Shown: positions 32,072 to 43,148 of the stretch, in pieces | How the letters are laid out: the number at the start of each line of letters is the position of its first letter | Numbering within the stretch: the first letter of the stretch is position 1 | Assembly (NCBI GenBank): GCA_031216915.1 | Contig: CM062290.1 | Coordinates: 252,532,581-252,596,580 of the forward strand | DNA: 64,000 nucleotides | Reading direction: 5' to 3' | DNA from: Pictodentalium vernedei | Lineage: Eukaryota > Mollusca > Scaphopoda > Dentaliida > Dentaliidae | Made by a program: the position numbers and the translations under genes | The notes under the pieces: generated by a model | Databases searched by the model: none | Seen by the model: the letters and a program-made list of their open reading frames with translations, nothing else | Told to the model about the DNA's origin: nothing

Positions 32072-32995
32072 ATGGATGACATAAATATTTACAGAATACG
32101 AGTGGGTCTCTTCACTGTTCGTGCGCGTAGCGGTGCACCGGGAAAACGCAGACTGGATATGTCAGACCTTATACTTGTTAACCTAGTACTTCGGTTCAGT
32201 TGCATGGGAGTAACACTAATGCTATCTCTGATGCTTGTCGAATCAACATTAAAAGAAGTTCTATCCAAAACACAAAAATACTTGTATAATGGACTTGATA
32301 GCCGCCTGAAATATACGTGTTCGAACCGACATTCCGGCTTAAAGTCCCACATTACAATTAATACACCAAACGCGACCTTACCAGACGGTGCGTCATTACA
32401 TAATTTACGCAGTCTAACTACGACTGTGCTCCCTATGTTGCAAATATTATGTCTTATGTTTACGTGTGCTTTAATGTTCTTAATTCTCTCCGGTGATATT
32501 GAAGTAAATCCTGGACCTTCAAGTGAGATTAGAACAATCGATAATACTTCATCAACAGGAACGCGGATTTGTCACGTGAATATCCAAAGCCTAAGGCCTA
32601 AACTCGATATATTGCAATGTGAAATGTCTGCATATGATATTTGTGCTCTTACCGAAACATGGTTAGGATCTTCCGATAACAATAGTGATATCCATCTAAA
32701 CGGGTTTCAAGAGGTATTGCGGAAAGATCGTCCAACAAGGAGAGGTGGTGTTGCGGTTTACATTACCATTCAAACCAAGACCAGATCTCGGACTGGCTGC
32801 GCTTGAATGCTTATGGGTCGAAATATACACTCCCAGTGGCTCGTTTCTACTTGGTATCTTCTACCGACCTCCGAATAGTGATAATGAAGTCTGGGAAATG
32901 ATCTCTGCCTCTATTGAGAAAGCGAAAGACTCTGGAATCTCGGACCTCATTATTACTGGTGTTTTTAACGATAATCTACTCTCTCAGAGAAGGGG
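32072..32995 (+). pseudogene. LINE ORF2 N-terminus: hydrophobic leader, 2A-like motif, AP endonuclease
   Basis: The frame from 32072 (or the internal ATG at 32159) encodes ~140 residues. They end in a hydrophobic stretch (VLPMLQILCLMFTCALMFLI, about residues 117-136) followed directly by LSGDIEVNPGP (32486-32518). DxExNPGP is the 2A ribosome-skipping signature, where translation releases after the final Gly and restarts at Pro. Downstream is an AP-endonuclease fold: CHVNIQSLRPKLD, ALTETWLGS, RRGGVAVYI. After a frameshift near 32790 it continues ECLWVEIYTPSGSFLLGIFY, RPPNSDNE. The GDFN catalytic box reads GVFN, so an essential Asp is lost. The 2A would separate the hydrophobic leader from the endonuclease-RT polyprotein. 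Confidence 0.8.
32492..32518 (+). other. 2A-like ribosome-skipping motif
   Basis: Codons GGT GAT ATT GAA GTA AAT CCT GGA CCT encode GDIEVNPGP. This matches the invariant D-x-E-x-NPGP core of 2A peptides known from CR1-type and related non-LTR retrotransposons. It is intact despite decay elsewhere in the copy. Confidence 0.9.
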
Positions 32996-34880
32996 AAGAT
33001 GCCAGAAAGTCCAAAACTCAGAACTATAAAACTTGACCAACATGATGTGCGCTCCGCTCTGAAGTTACTGAAAGTATCGAAGGCAACAGGTCCGGACCTA
33101 ATCAGTCCGCGTCTTCTCAAAGAGTGTTCCACCTCCCTAGCCCAGCCTCTCGCCACCCTTTTCAATATCTCACTGAGCCACCCCAAATTTCCTGAACTGT
33201 GGAAGAAGGCAAACGTGATACCGGTTCCTAAAAAAGACCCCGCAAATCTTTTATCAAACTATCGACCGATCTCACTGCTGAGCTGTCTCGGAAAAGTATT
33301 CGAACGGTGTATCTTCAAAACACTGTGGTCCTTTTTAGACGAAAATAAAATACTAAGTCCATCTCAGTCCGGGTTTACTCCATGTGACTCAACTGTACTG
33401 CAGCTTACGGATATCTATGACACATTTAGCCGTGCACTTGATGAAGGTAAAGATGTGAGGGTGGTATTTTGCGACGTCAGTAAAGCTTTTGACAAAGTCT
33501 GGCACAAAGGTCTAATCTTCAGACTTGAAAAAAAAGGAGTAACCGGCGAACTTCTCAACTTCTTTGCATCATATATTTGTGATCGGATGCAAAGAGGGGT
33601 GGTCAACTCCGAGGAGTCCTCTTGGAAACCTGTGACGTCGGGGGTTCCTCAAGGATCTATTCTTGGCCCACTGTTGTTTCTTATTTATATTAACGATATA
33701 ACCCTAGGTCTAACCAGCAGTATTCGTCTTTTTGCAGACGACACAACCTTATATTTAATAATTGAAAACCCTGACCAGGCTGCTGTTATTTTGAACAATG
33801 ATCTTACTACAATCGAAAACTGGGCACATACGTGACTGGTAGAATTTAATCTCATTAAAACCGAAACTAAGACAATTTCACGCCGAACAGATCCCGCACA
33901 GCAGACACCCCTTGCAATGGCAAATGTTCCCATTAAAGAAGTAACGCAGCACAAGCATTTGGGTGTCATTCTCAATTCAAACTGTTCGTGGGATGACCAC
34001 ATAAAACATATTTCCTCAAAAGCATGGTCACGTCTGGATCTTATGAGACGAAATAAATTTATCTTAGACCGGAAAATTCTCGAGAAGATATACTTTGCTT
34101 TTGTTAGGCCCTTGTTGGAATATGCAGACACGGTTTGGGATAACTGCAACGAAACAAATCTGACAACGCTTGAACGAATCCAAATTGCGAGTGCTCGTAT
34201 TGTTACGGGTGCAACTTTAAGTGCGAGCAAGGCATCACTCTACGTTGAAACTGGTGGGTGACGTTACAAGCAAGAAGGCAGAAGCACAAATTAATACAGT
34301 TCTTCAAAATGTACCATAACATTTCCCCGCCATATATTTCCTGTTTAGTCCCACCCCCTATTTCGATAACCCAGAATTTCGAACTTCGAACCGCAACTAA
34401 CCTACGAGTTCCTTATTGCCGAACCACATGCTACCAAAGATCTTTTGTCCCATCCACACCGAATTCTTGGAACGAAATTCCACCTAACGTCAGAGAAAAT
34501 TGCTCTCTCGCAGAATTTCGAAAATACTTAAACCATAACCTTGTTCGTCCTCCAGCCTACTTTGTCAAATCAATGTCCCGTAAAGCTCAAGCATACCACT
34601 GCAGTTACGACTTCGATGTAGTCATCTCAATGAGCATCTTTTTGTCAACCACCTGGCAGTGTCACCGAATTGCTCATGCGGTGAACGTGAGACAACAGAA
34701 CACTTTTTATTAAAATGCTCTAATTATGACCGTATACGAAGTGAGACCAGAGGGCTACTTCCCAGTCAAACTGACTGCAATACATTACTGTATGGATCCG
34801 AATTTTATACTGATGACGAAAACCATTTAGTTTTTAAAACAGTTCATAAGTACATTCTTAGTTCTGCGAGATTAAGTTAA
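32996..34880 (+). pseudogene. LINE reverse transcriptase and C-terminal domain (L-C)
   Basis: RT motifs in order are LLKVSKATGPDLISPRLLKE, WKKANVIPVPKK, NYRPISLLSCLGKVFERCI, SQSGF, VVFCDVSKAFDKVWHKGL (motif A, with the catalytic D in FCDVSKAFD), [20 protein letters not shown] (motif B) and FADDTTLY (motif C). The catalytic aspartates are present. A UGA at 33833-33835 stands where L-D has Trp, and translation then continues in frame (LVEFNLIKTETK) to a TGA at 34259-34261. Frameshifts occur near 34255 and 34620. The last part has CSCGERETTEHFLLKCSNYD (Cys/His motif) and stops at 34878-34880. The motif style places the family in the CR1/L2/Jockey superclade; the exact clade is not assigned. Confidence 0.85.
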
Positions 34881-35954
34881 CTACTTTGGGTTACCCTCAG
34901 AATAGTGAATAGTTAATGTGGTGCTACTATTATAACCCTATGAATATATTCCTGGAAAAGAATAAAAATACAGATTGAATGCATATTCATACACGCATTA
35001 TGCAACCCAACATCCGTCCTCTGCTTTGCCTCATAATTGCCGTGCGTTCCACCTGGTGTTCATTCCTAATGTCTTGGTGCTAGAACACATCGCACCTATA
35101 CCACATCACCGTGACCGGGCGGAGGCCACTGCTGACTGGTGGAGATTTCTTCCTATCTTCCTACTGTGCCTTTTACTAACAAAAACTCAAGTGCAAGCCC
35201 GACATGGGCTAACTGGAATTATCGGACCGTCTCTATGTTTGGACTCCCACTTGCAAGCATAAAGCAATAAAATGCATCTCGCATCTGGGAATAATACATG
35301 GTCCGTCCCCGAAGGTTGTCGCTAATGATCGATGAAAGTATAATTCGTCGCCGGAGAGTAAAGTGTTGTATGTACCACTGGGACATGGAACGCATTGGTA
35401 TCCGGGAGCCGAAATCTATTTATGCTACTATTGTTTAACTGTGAAAATCCACCAAAATATGCTCAGAATTATTGTACCACGATAAACTAACTCCCGGCCA
35501 TTTCCCCCACTAGAGTATATGTTCTTATGATAGTCCAACAACGTTAAAATTTAGAATTCGCGTGTTACAGTATCAAGGTACAAACATGGAGGTCGTTCGG
35601 TTCGGACTAGGCGCTCCTTACTCTTTCTCTTCCTATGAACTGTACTTCTATCTTCTTACCCTATATCAGTTAGGGAAATCTAACCAATTTGTATCTTTTT
35701 ACAGTATTTTCTATTTTTCTTTATTAGCGAATTATTTGTGTCAACAGGTATCTTATTGTACACGTTCTTGATAGAAGGAATTGGTCTCACTGTCTTCTTG
35801 TTTGCTACCTGTTAAAATTACTATGAGTGGAAACGACCACAGATAAGCTAACAGCTTACTGTCGAATCCACACCCAATGATAATGTAAGCTATGTATTAC
35901 CATGGAAATTCTTTTGAAATAAATACTGTTTAAACTAAACTAATTTATTTAAAT

Positions 35955-36560
35955 ATTTATAGAATTTTACTGGACCCTGCCTGCATGCAGTAGTGGGACT
36001 CCAGATGCCCCGAAATAAAGGCGGAATGTGAAGGTTATTGTGTCCAGTTGTGGTCACTAACCAAAGAAAGATGTCTGATCACAGCTAGTGAAATGATCCA
36101 CAAGCTGAGACATTTAAAGACAGTTTCCCATGCAACCATTGAAGAGTTGGTTCAATGGCAATATACTCAGGGTGTTCAGAAAGACAATCGCATAGATGGA
36201 TCAGTGAAGCTTGGAAATACGAGGATATATTATTTTCGGATACCTGGGTCGATTAGGATCTTCCTAGTCTGATCCGTTCCAAAATAATGGAAACAAAGCC
36301 ACAGCCAGAGACAACAATCGACTAGCAGGAACACGAAAATATATGTCTAATGGACGACGCTGCTATACTCTGTAAGCGAGGAGGTACTCAGAACCACTGG
36401 GTCAGTTCAGCTAGCCACATCTTGGGGACATGGGAAACCAAGCGTCACTGGCAGAGGAATAGGACTCCCAGAGACTCGCGTTGGAGGCTTACAGGAAAAA
36501 CACAGGAGCCCACACCCCTCCAGAGAGAAAGCAGTAGGCTTGCAGGAAAGACACAGCAGC
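35955..36560. other. Unassigned sequence with a 74-codon frame (36048-36272, +)
   Basis: The frame reads MWSLTKERCLITASEMIHKL, RHLKTVSHATIEELVQWQ, with no motif I recognise and no clear splice sites. It may be a remnant of a mobile element. The remainder is non-coding. Confidence 0.3.
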
Positions 36561-36564
36561 CAGG

Positions 36565-37345
36565 GAGCTTGGGTGGATGAAGGGGGAGCTTGGGTGGATG
36601 AAAATCAAGGACAGGGTAGATTTGGGAAAACTGTGTTACTTTAACTACTTGAGAAACCTGCCTGACAACCGGTGGTGCAAATTGATGCTCGATACCATTT
36701 GGAATTCTAATATAGAAACGGGGTGGTCAAAACATGTGAGGGAACTAATGGACAATTACTCTATAGAGGTCACAAACATAGAAGTAGGAATGAAAGAAGG
36801 CAAAAGGTTTGTCAAAGAGGGAGTCATGGAAGATTGCAATCGAAACTGGCGAGCAGGGGTTAGCGTGAAAAGATCACTGCAGGGGTTACAATATAAAGAA
36901 AAGCCAGCTTTTGAGAAGTACCTAGATGGCACCTTTGGAAGGTCACTGCTGTTCAAACTGAGATCAAGATCACTGGAGCTTCGGGGAAAATTGGGAGAGA
37001 TGGGGAAAAGGGATGCCAAATGTGCCACTCTGGAGTAGTGGAGACCCTGGAACATTTTCTCTTGGAATGCCCACAGTATATACCTCATAGAATAAAATTT
37101 ACTGGAAGAATAATGCAGAAGTGGGGTGAAGAAACAAAGGATAGATGGCTGAAGGGGGACACGAGGGGGGGGGGGTAGGAATGCTTATTGAATTAATTGA
37201 AAAAGAGGAAGTGTGGGACACTATTAAGCAGTTTATATCTGAATGCTGGGAGGAGGGGAGGGGAAGAGGGGGTGGGGTGCAGGGGGAATGATGGCCTTCT
37301 CTTATGAGGACCGCGACAAATCAGCGGCTGGCCAAAGAGTTATTA
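36565..37345 (+). mobile_element. LINE-S family 3' fragment
   Basis: Frame 36577-37038 reads KGELGWMKIKDRVDLGKL, LDTIWNSNIETGWSKHVREL, MEDCNRNWRAGVSVKRSLQG, EKYLDGTFGRSLLFKLRSRS. After a frameshift it continues through KCATLE / VVETLEHFLLECPQYI. These match the C-terminal part of the minus-strand LINE-S at 44945-45600. The 3' end GCGACAAATCAGCGGCTGGC..CAAAG.GTTATTATTAT (37307-37343) is the same as at 44760-44800. A short duplication GGGAGCTTGGGTGGATGAA (about 36564 and 36583) marks the 5' truncation point. Confidence 0.85.
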
Positions 37346-38597
37346 TTATCATATCAATAAAATAAAATCACAATAAATCAATTAGTGTTTACTTGTAATT
37401 AATTCCTGTTGTAAACACCATACATCCATAAGAGAAGAATTCAACAGAATAAAAACTCCCAAAATTAAAAAAGATTATTCACATGTCAGCATGGATCACT
37501 GACTGGCAATCACAGGTGAAAATGCGTTGTTTTCATAATAACAGATGGTCTGTGTCACTGGAAACTGTTGCAGGCAAGTGGTCCATTAGTTGTGTAAACA
37601 GGCGGTACTGGTATTCCTTTTTATTGTCGGCTCTTTTGTTGAAATCATAAAAATAAAGATATCAATGTGATTAGATCTTTTATCTCTTGAGTTGAGTAAA
37701 AATCAAAATAAAGAAGTCAAAATGAGTTTCTTTACATTTTTGTTTTTTCAAGTTTATCTCGTATTATAAAAAATAACCACCAAACTGCGGTTTCAGTATT
37801 ACCATAAATATGACCACCTCTCCAAGAAAACACGGATCAGAACTGTTGTAGTTACGCAAAATTCCTAGCATCTTTCAGTTCGAGGTTCTCGAGGATCTCA
37901 ACCCACTACTCTACTGCCAATACGCACACTCAAACCAAATAAGATTGTCGTGGACTCATAAGCAAATAAAGCTATAAAGCAAATAAGGTTATTCGGGTCG
38001 CAAGGGATTTCAATCCCACATCGTTCCTGAGCGCGACGTGCTGAAACTTTCATTTCATCAGCAGTCATGCAGTTTTCAACGTGGACATGCTCAATGTTAG
38101 ATAACTACTTCTTATCAGTTATTATATAGCCATAGATGATGATAGTGACCTTAAACACAAACATAAAACTTGTTCCGGGAGACATTTTCAAGCGTGAACC
38201 TCAAACACGTTGTACATGACCTTTGGAACAGAGAATATCAACTGTTGGCTGTTTGTATGAAAATATGTATTGGGCAGATGTTTGAGGTGTCCACAAATGT
38301 TGTGTTCACTAATAGATATTTAATAATATAAAATTATGATGACCGTGGGGTATCCAATGAGTAATTCCCTCTATCATCAGTATTATGATTTTCTAACATG
38401 CTTTTGGGGGCATCATCTTCACACTTATGCACGTTGGGAATCACTTTCTTTAAAAATGTAATGTTTGTAAGATTTTAAGAAGCAAGGGGGACTACTGTAT
38501 TTCATCAATAATTACTGGAAGTTGACAAAAATGTTTGTAAGTTTGTTACTCTGACACATAACTTGTTGGAATGTGTTAGTGTATGATATTTTTTATT
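37346..38597. other. No gene recognised (TCTP intron)
   Basis: AT-rich intronic sequence without a recognised element or coding frame. Confidence 0.5.
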
Positions 38598-38907
38598 TTA
38601 TCTAGAGTGCTAGTATACAGAGTGATAAATACAGTTCATGTCAAAATGAGTCGAATAATGAGATGTTAGACCGTTTGTCAATATTTCCTGCATTACCTTA
38701 CCAACTTTGCTATTTATTGACAGAAGGCTTTCACGGAGGGCTTTCCGTCAGTAAATAGGAGAAGTGGTTATTATAGGCCGAATTGACATTATATGACATT
38801 ATAGCTAGTGTACAGCGCGATTAATACAGTGCTAGTCACAATGATATAAGAATGAAGTGTTGTACCGTCAGTCAAAATATCTTGTGATGGGGGGGGGGGG
38901 GGGGGGG
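38598..38907. repeat. ~200-bp duplicated segment and poly-G
   Basis: TATCTAGAGTGCTAGTATAC..GATAAATACAGTTCATGTCA..ATGAGATGTTAGACCGT (from 38598) recurs, diverged, from about 38799 (TATAGCTAGTGTACAGCGCG..ATTAATACAGTGCTAGTCAC). Between them is a short hairpin (about 38710-38760, TATTTATTGACAGAAGG / CCGTCAGTAAATAGG). A poly-G run follows at about 38890-38907. Confidence 0.6.
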
Positions 38908-39829
38908 TGAAGGGGGGCAGGCATATGATTCGTTATTCCGGCAGTTCCTGCTTATTCGCATTGTTGTAAGCTCGTCTCTTTTGATGAGCAGAGAGTGTTC
39001 ATCGCCGGTAACACTCTGTATGGATCGGAAGTTTGTTTATCATTGAATTGTGGGTTGTTGGGGACTTTCCTACTTTGCTGACACATGCTTTTCACTCTCG
39101 TCGATGTGTCTTACCTGTCAGTGAGACGTCATTTTCTTGTTATAAATAGGTGTAAATTCAGTAATTCCAAGATTGATTTGAATAAAAAACAACACAAATC
39201 AGTATTATTGCTGTTTAATTCTTTTTTTATATTCGTTGTTTTTTTCTTTGATTTTTCATACCCTGTTGAAACTTACCTTTTGGACAGCCATTTGTTCACG
39301 CCTTGAGTTCTATTGAATGCAGTCATGTCCAATTGGTTGGGTGTCTCAGTATTAGAGTAGACAAAAATTTATTTTTTTTAGAAAATTTGGGCGTCTCGAA
39401 ACATAGACTGTCTCAAAACATAGAGTAAATACGGTACTCTCGCCACAGAGAGAGTGCCCGCTCACAGAAGGGACGGATACCTGATGTTTACACAATGGAT
39501 TTCTCTCCCACCTGAGAGAGAGAAATCTAGAGAAGTCGCTCTCCTAAACAGACAACTCAAGTCATGTCTCATCAATCACAGCTAGGACTAGTTCAAAGGA
39601 GGGAAACATTCATTAAGAAGGCACCCAACCTGTCCATGGATGTAACACTACAATGAAAAAATTAACATTCCACCGTTCTGAGCACCATCTACCCCGAGTG
39701 TTGGGAGAATACTTGTTGGGACAAGAACTTCAATCTCCTGTGGACCAGATGACTAAACAGGCCAGCTAGAAGAATTGATTCTCGGGACAAGTGGTGTACT
39801 GTGGGCACTTATCCATGCCGTGTAAGAAA

Positions 39830-41030
39830 CAAATATGGTTCCACCCAAATCTGAAATTAACGAGAATAAAAGGCCATTTGGCTTCACGTCCCTGAAAAGA
39901 AAGTGTGCAATTCGCACTATTAATGCTTGATTGTATAAAAAATGAAATTTTTTGAAAAGGCGAAAAAGGGACATAACTCTGGCCAAAAATGTTGGACCAA
40001 ACCCCGATTTAAACCTTTCCTGTATTTTATGTTGATACACCCACATACCAAATTTTATTTGATTCGGTCCACAACTGAAGTTATCATGGGAGAAACAAAA
40101 AATAAGAATTTTCAAAGTTGAATAAAAGGCCGCACGGCCACACGTCCTCCGAAAAAGTGTGCAATTTGAGATATTTGAAAAAAATGAATTTTTCAAAGCC
40201 TTAAAAGGGACATAATTCTGGCAAACAATATTGGACCAAACACCGATTTTGAACTTGACCTGTAGTTTTATGTTGATGCACTTGTGTACCAAATTTTATT
40301 TGAATCAGTCAACAACTACTGTTATCGGGGAAACTCCAAAAAAGGAATTTTCGGTCGAAAAATGAGCATAATTCTGGAAATATGTCAGGTCGCACACCAA
40401 ATTTCGTTTGACTTGGTCAACTATAACTGAAGTTATCATCGGGAAACCAAAACAAATGAATTTTTGAAGTTGAAAATGGGGCATTACTCTTGCAAAAATT
40501 GTCGGACCGCACACCGATTCGAACTTTACCAATATTTTATATTGATACACCGACATACCAAATTTCATTTGATTTGGCCACCTGTAATTAAAGTTATCTT
40601 TAAACCAAAGTGGGACAGACGCACGCAAATACGGATGGACACCGGCTATTTCAAAAGTCTCCCGAAAAATTTTTTTTTCGAAGGACAAAAATGGGCATTA
40701 AAAATTGTTGAACCGAACCCCGATTCGGACTTGAGCTGTATTTTATGATGATACACCGACATACCAAATTTTATATGATTCGGTCAACAACAACTAAAGT
40801 TATCATCTGGAAACAAAAAATAAATGAATTTTTGAAGACGAAAAAGGGGCATAACTGCCAAATTATTGGACCACATCACTATTAGGACTTGGCCTGTATT
40901 TTTTGTTGATACATTGACATATCAAATTTCATTTGATTTGGTCATTTATAACTAAAGTTATCATCCGGAAACCAAAGTGGGACGGACAGTTACCGGCTAT
41001 TTTAAATAGTCCCACGAAAATTTTGTTTTT
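39830..41030. repeat. Tandem array of ~150-270-bp units (GTTGATACACCGACATACC family)
   Basis: The landmark TGATACACCGACATACCAAA followed by TTT.ATTTGATT.GGTC and AAAGTTATCATC.GGAAACCAAA occurs near 40032, 40272, 40545, 40750 and 40906. Each landmark is preceded by GGGCATAACTCTGGC..TTGGACC..ACCGATT. Units vary in length because internal parts are missing. The frames on either strand here are repeat by-products. Confidence 0.75.
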
Positions 41031-41167
41031 GGGGACAACTATCTGGGAGCCATACAGTGATTGTGTGAGGGTCACGATTGGCACATTCCGGACAACTTTT
41101 GAGATTTTGCCAATTAACTCACCAGCTTCACTGCTCCATTGGAGACCGCTGTTGGCACTAACAATGT

Positions 41168-42473
41168 ATGTCTCCATTTGGAGGAAGAGAATTCGTAGGA
41201 TCATTGAATCAAAGAGCTGTGTATGAAGATGATGATGCACCAGAATTGACTGTAGCAACACAAGCAACAGTATCAGGGCCAATGGAAACCAAAGTAGCTG
41301 GTGGTGATGAAGAAATGGCTACTGAGGATTGCCCAGTGATTATGGGTACATCATTTTCCATAACTATACAAAACCAGGATGAAAGGTGGGGCAACAAGCG
41401 TGCCCAGGGCCTTTGCAGGACACCCAAACCAAAACTGTTCAATTGCACCCATGACTGCAAACAGTCACAGAGCAACAGATAATCCAGTCTACTCAATAAC
41501 TCCTAAAGACTCCACAAATGAAAGATATGGTCATTCACTCTTCTTGTGCTGAGCCTACAGATGAGGTGAGGGTTGTTAAAATCTTTGAGATAGATTGAAC
41601 GGACTATGACTACTCTTGTGTCACCACCTCCAGGATTCAAGAATGTAGGGACCCATTCTATCAACAGCAACTTTTATCTGCACAGAAACCGAAAAAAAGT
41701 TGTTGCGACACTTGAACCGACAAGCGTCGGAGGTCTAGATCCTGCAGGTGCCCAGAGAAACCCTACCATGGACACCGGTGGAAGTGATTGGAGAAATTAC
41801 AAATTATTGCCACCTCCACAACCTATCTAAGGATATTCAACAGTCGGCAAAACTGGAAGCAGACCATAGGCTTTTATCCTCGACATGCCACATCATTTAC
41901 AGAAGAAATCTATCAACATCTGCAGCAACTGATTTCCCGTCCACAAGTAACAGCCCTGGGGGAAATAGGTTTGAACAGGACGGAGCCCATATCCACATGG
42001 TTAACTCAGGACGAGGTACTTAAGCAACTGTTAAATCTCTGCAGTAAGGAAAAACAATTAATCCTGCATGTTAGGGGAAGGGATATCAGCAATCCCTTGA
42101 CGGCCGACTTCAGATGCCTGACCATCGCAAAAGAAGCCTGTACCCCTTCTCAACCAATTATTATGCCCTGTTTCATGGGCCACCTGATATTGTAAGCAGC
42201 TGGTTGAAGGCTTTTCTAAACTGCTATTTTGAAGTTACAGCATTGGCCAAGATATTTCTCCCGCTACAAAAGGAGGCCATTCGTAGAATTCCACCACGCC
42301 AAATTCTTATAGAGACAGATTCTCCATATTTTGGATCTTTCCTTGGTACTGCGGTGAATATACCTGCCTTCATAGGAGGTGTGGCCCAAATTGTAGCGGA
42401 CCAGTTGATTACTTCAAGAGACAAGCTCCTAGCATGGACCGCAGAGAATGCTCAGCGCCTTTGTGGAATCTAA
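41168..42473 (+). pseudogene. TatD-type metal-dependent deoxyribonuclease (TATDN2-like) pseudogene
   Basis: The N-terminal frame 41168-41482 is of unknown type and ends in stops. A TatD domain then runs from about 41660 to 42473 through two frameshifts. Recognisable parts are NSNFYLHRNRKK (the DSHFHLDR metal-binding start, with both His lost), TIGFYPRHATSFTEEIYQHL, VTALGEIGLNRTEPIS (GEIGLD block), LILHVRG, IIMPCFMGH (VHCFxG block, His to Pro) and RQILIETDSPYFG (ETDSP block intact), closing with WTAENAQRLCGI and a stop at 42471-42473. No introns interrupt it, so a retrocopy or transposon-associated copy is likely. Functional members cleave DNA 3'-5'; this one is inactive. Confidence 0.75.
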
Positions 42474-43148
42474 TTGACCGTGCAGTGCCCACTCATTGGA
42501 TACCAGGAGGTGCCCATACAAAGGAAACTAATCATTTTTTTTATTTTGAGTTAACCCTACAGAAAGATAATTTAGATGCCGAAGTTTACAGAACAGAGGG
42601 GAGTGTAATGGAGTTTCTCTGTCACAGAGCATGCTCCAGAAGCTACGATGAGTAGGACCAGAAACACGGCGAGTGCAAGTTCAGCGCAGCTGCTGTAAAC
42701 GGTTCGAGATTTATATGTTGTGCTGAACCGACATTTCTGCACGACACTGGAATCAGCTCTTCAACTCGCAAGAGATTACTGCTTTAAGATAGTGAGCGAA
42801 TTATACCAGACATTCATAGGTGAGAATATTAACTATTAAATTAGTATAATCATTACTCTAATATAGCTCACTCTGACTTTCGGTAAGGTGAGCTGAAACT
42901 GAGTTGTGATTTGTATCTAGTGTAGAATGGTAAAGTAAATGGGTATACTGAACAAGCCGACAAAGTCACCCCTAAACTCCACTGGATACTGTGGCTAGTC
43001 AGACAAGGCTCAGCAGCTCATAATTAAAGCAGCACTTCGGAAGTGGTCATGCATGACTTTTGTGATTGTGAGGTCTATCAGCAAGGTTCAATGGAATAAA
43101 AGCTGTTCCAGTAGTTTGGGAATATGATGCTTGTACAAAAGTACCCAC
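42474..43148. other. Intronic sequence; terminal palindrome at 42862-42892
   Basis: No coding region is recognised. TAGCTCACTCTGACTTTCGG-TAAGGTGAGCT at 42862-42892 is another copy of the repeat-terminating palindrome. Confidence 0.55.

Larger units (their letters stand above)
31041..35940 (+). mobile_element. LINE copy L-C, near full length with an internal deletion
   Basis: A 14-bp direct repeat TAATTTATTTAAAT (31027-31040 and 35941-35954) sits exactly at the family 3' end (AATAAATACTGTTTAAACTAAAC), so it is read as the target-site duplication; its AT-richness allows coincidence. The order is 5' region (31041-32071, with a poly-C run near 31130 and a (TATG)n-like run at 31420-31540), leader plus 2A-like motif, AP endonuclease, RT, C-terminal Cys/His domain, and 3' UTR (34881-35940). 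About 200 codons between the endonuclease GDFN box and the start of RT are missing at about 32990. Multiple frameshifts and a stop make it inactive. Confidence 0.85.

Noticed and set aside
39753-40688. 179- and 127-codon minus-strand frames
   Set aside because: They lie in a tandem array and change frame between units; no domain or splice signals.
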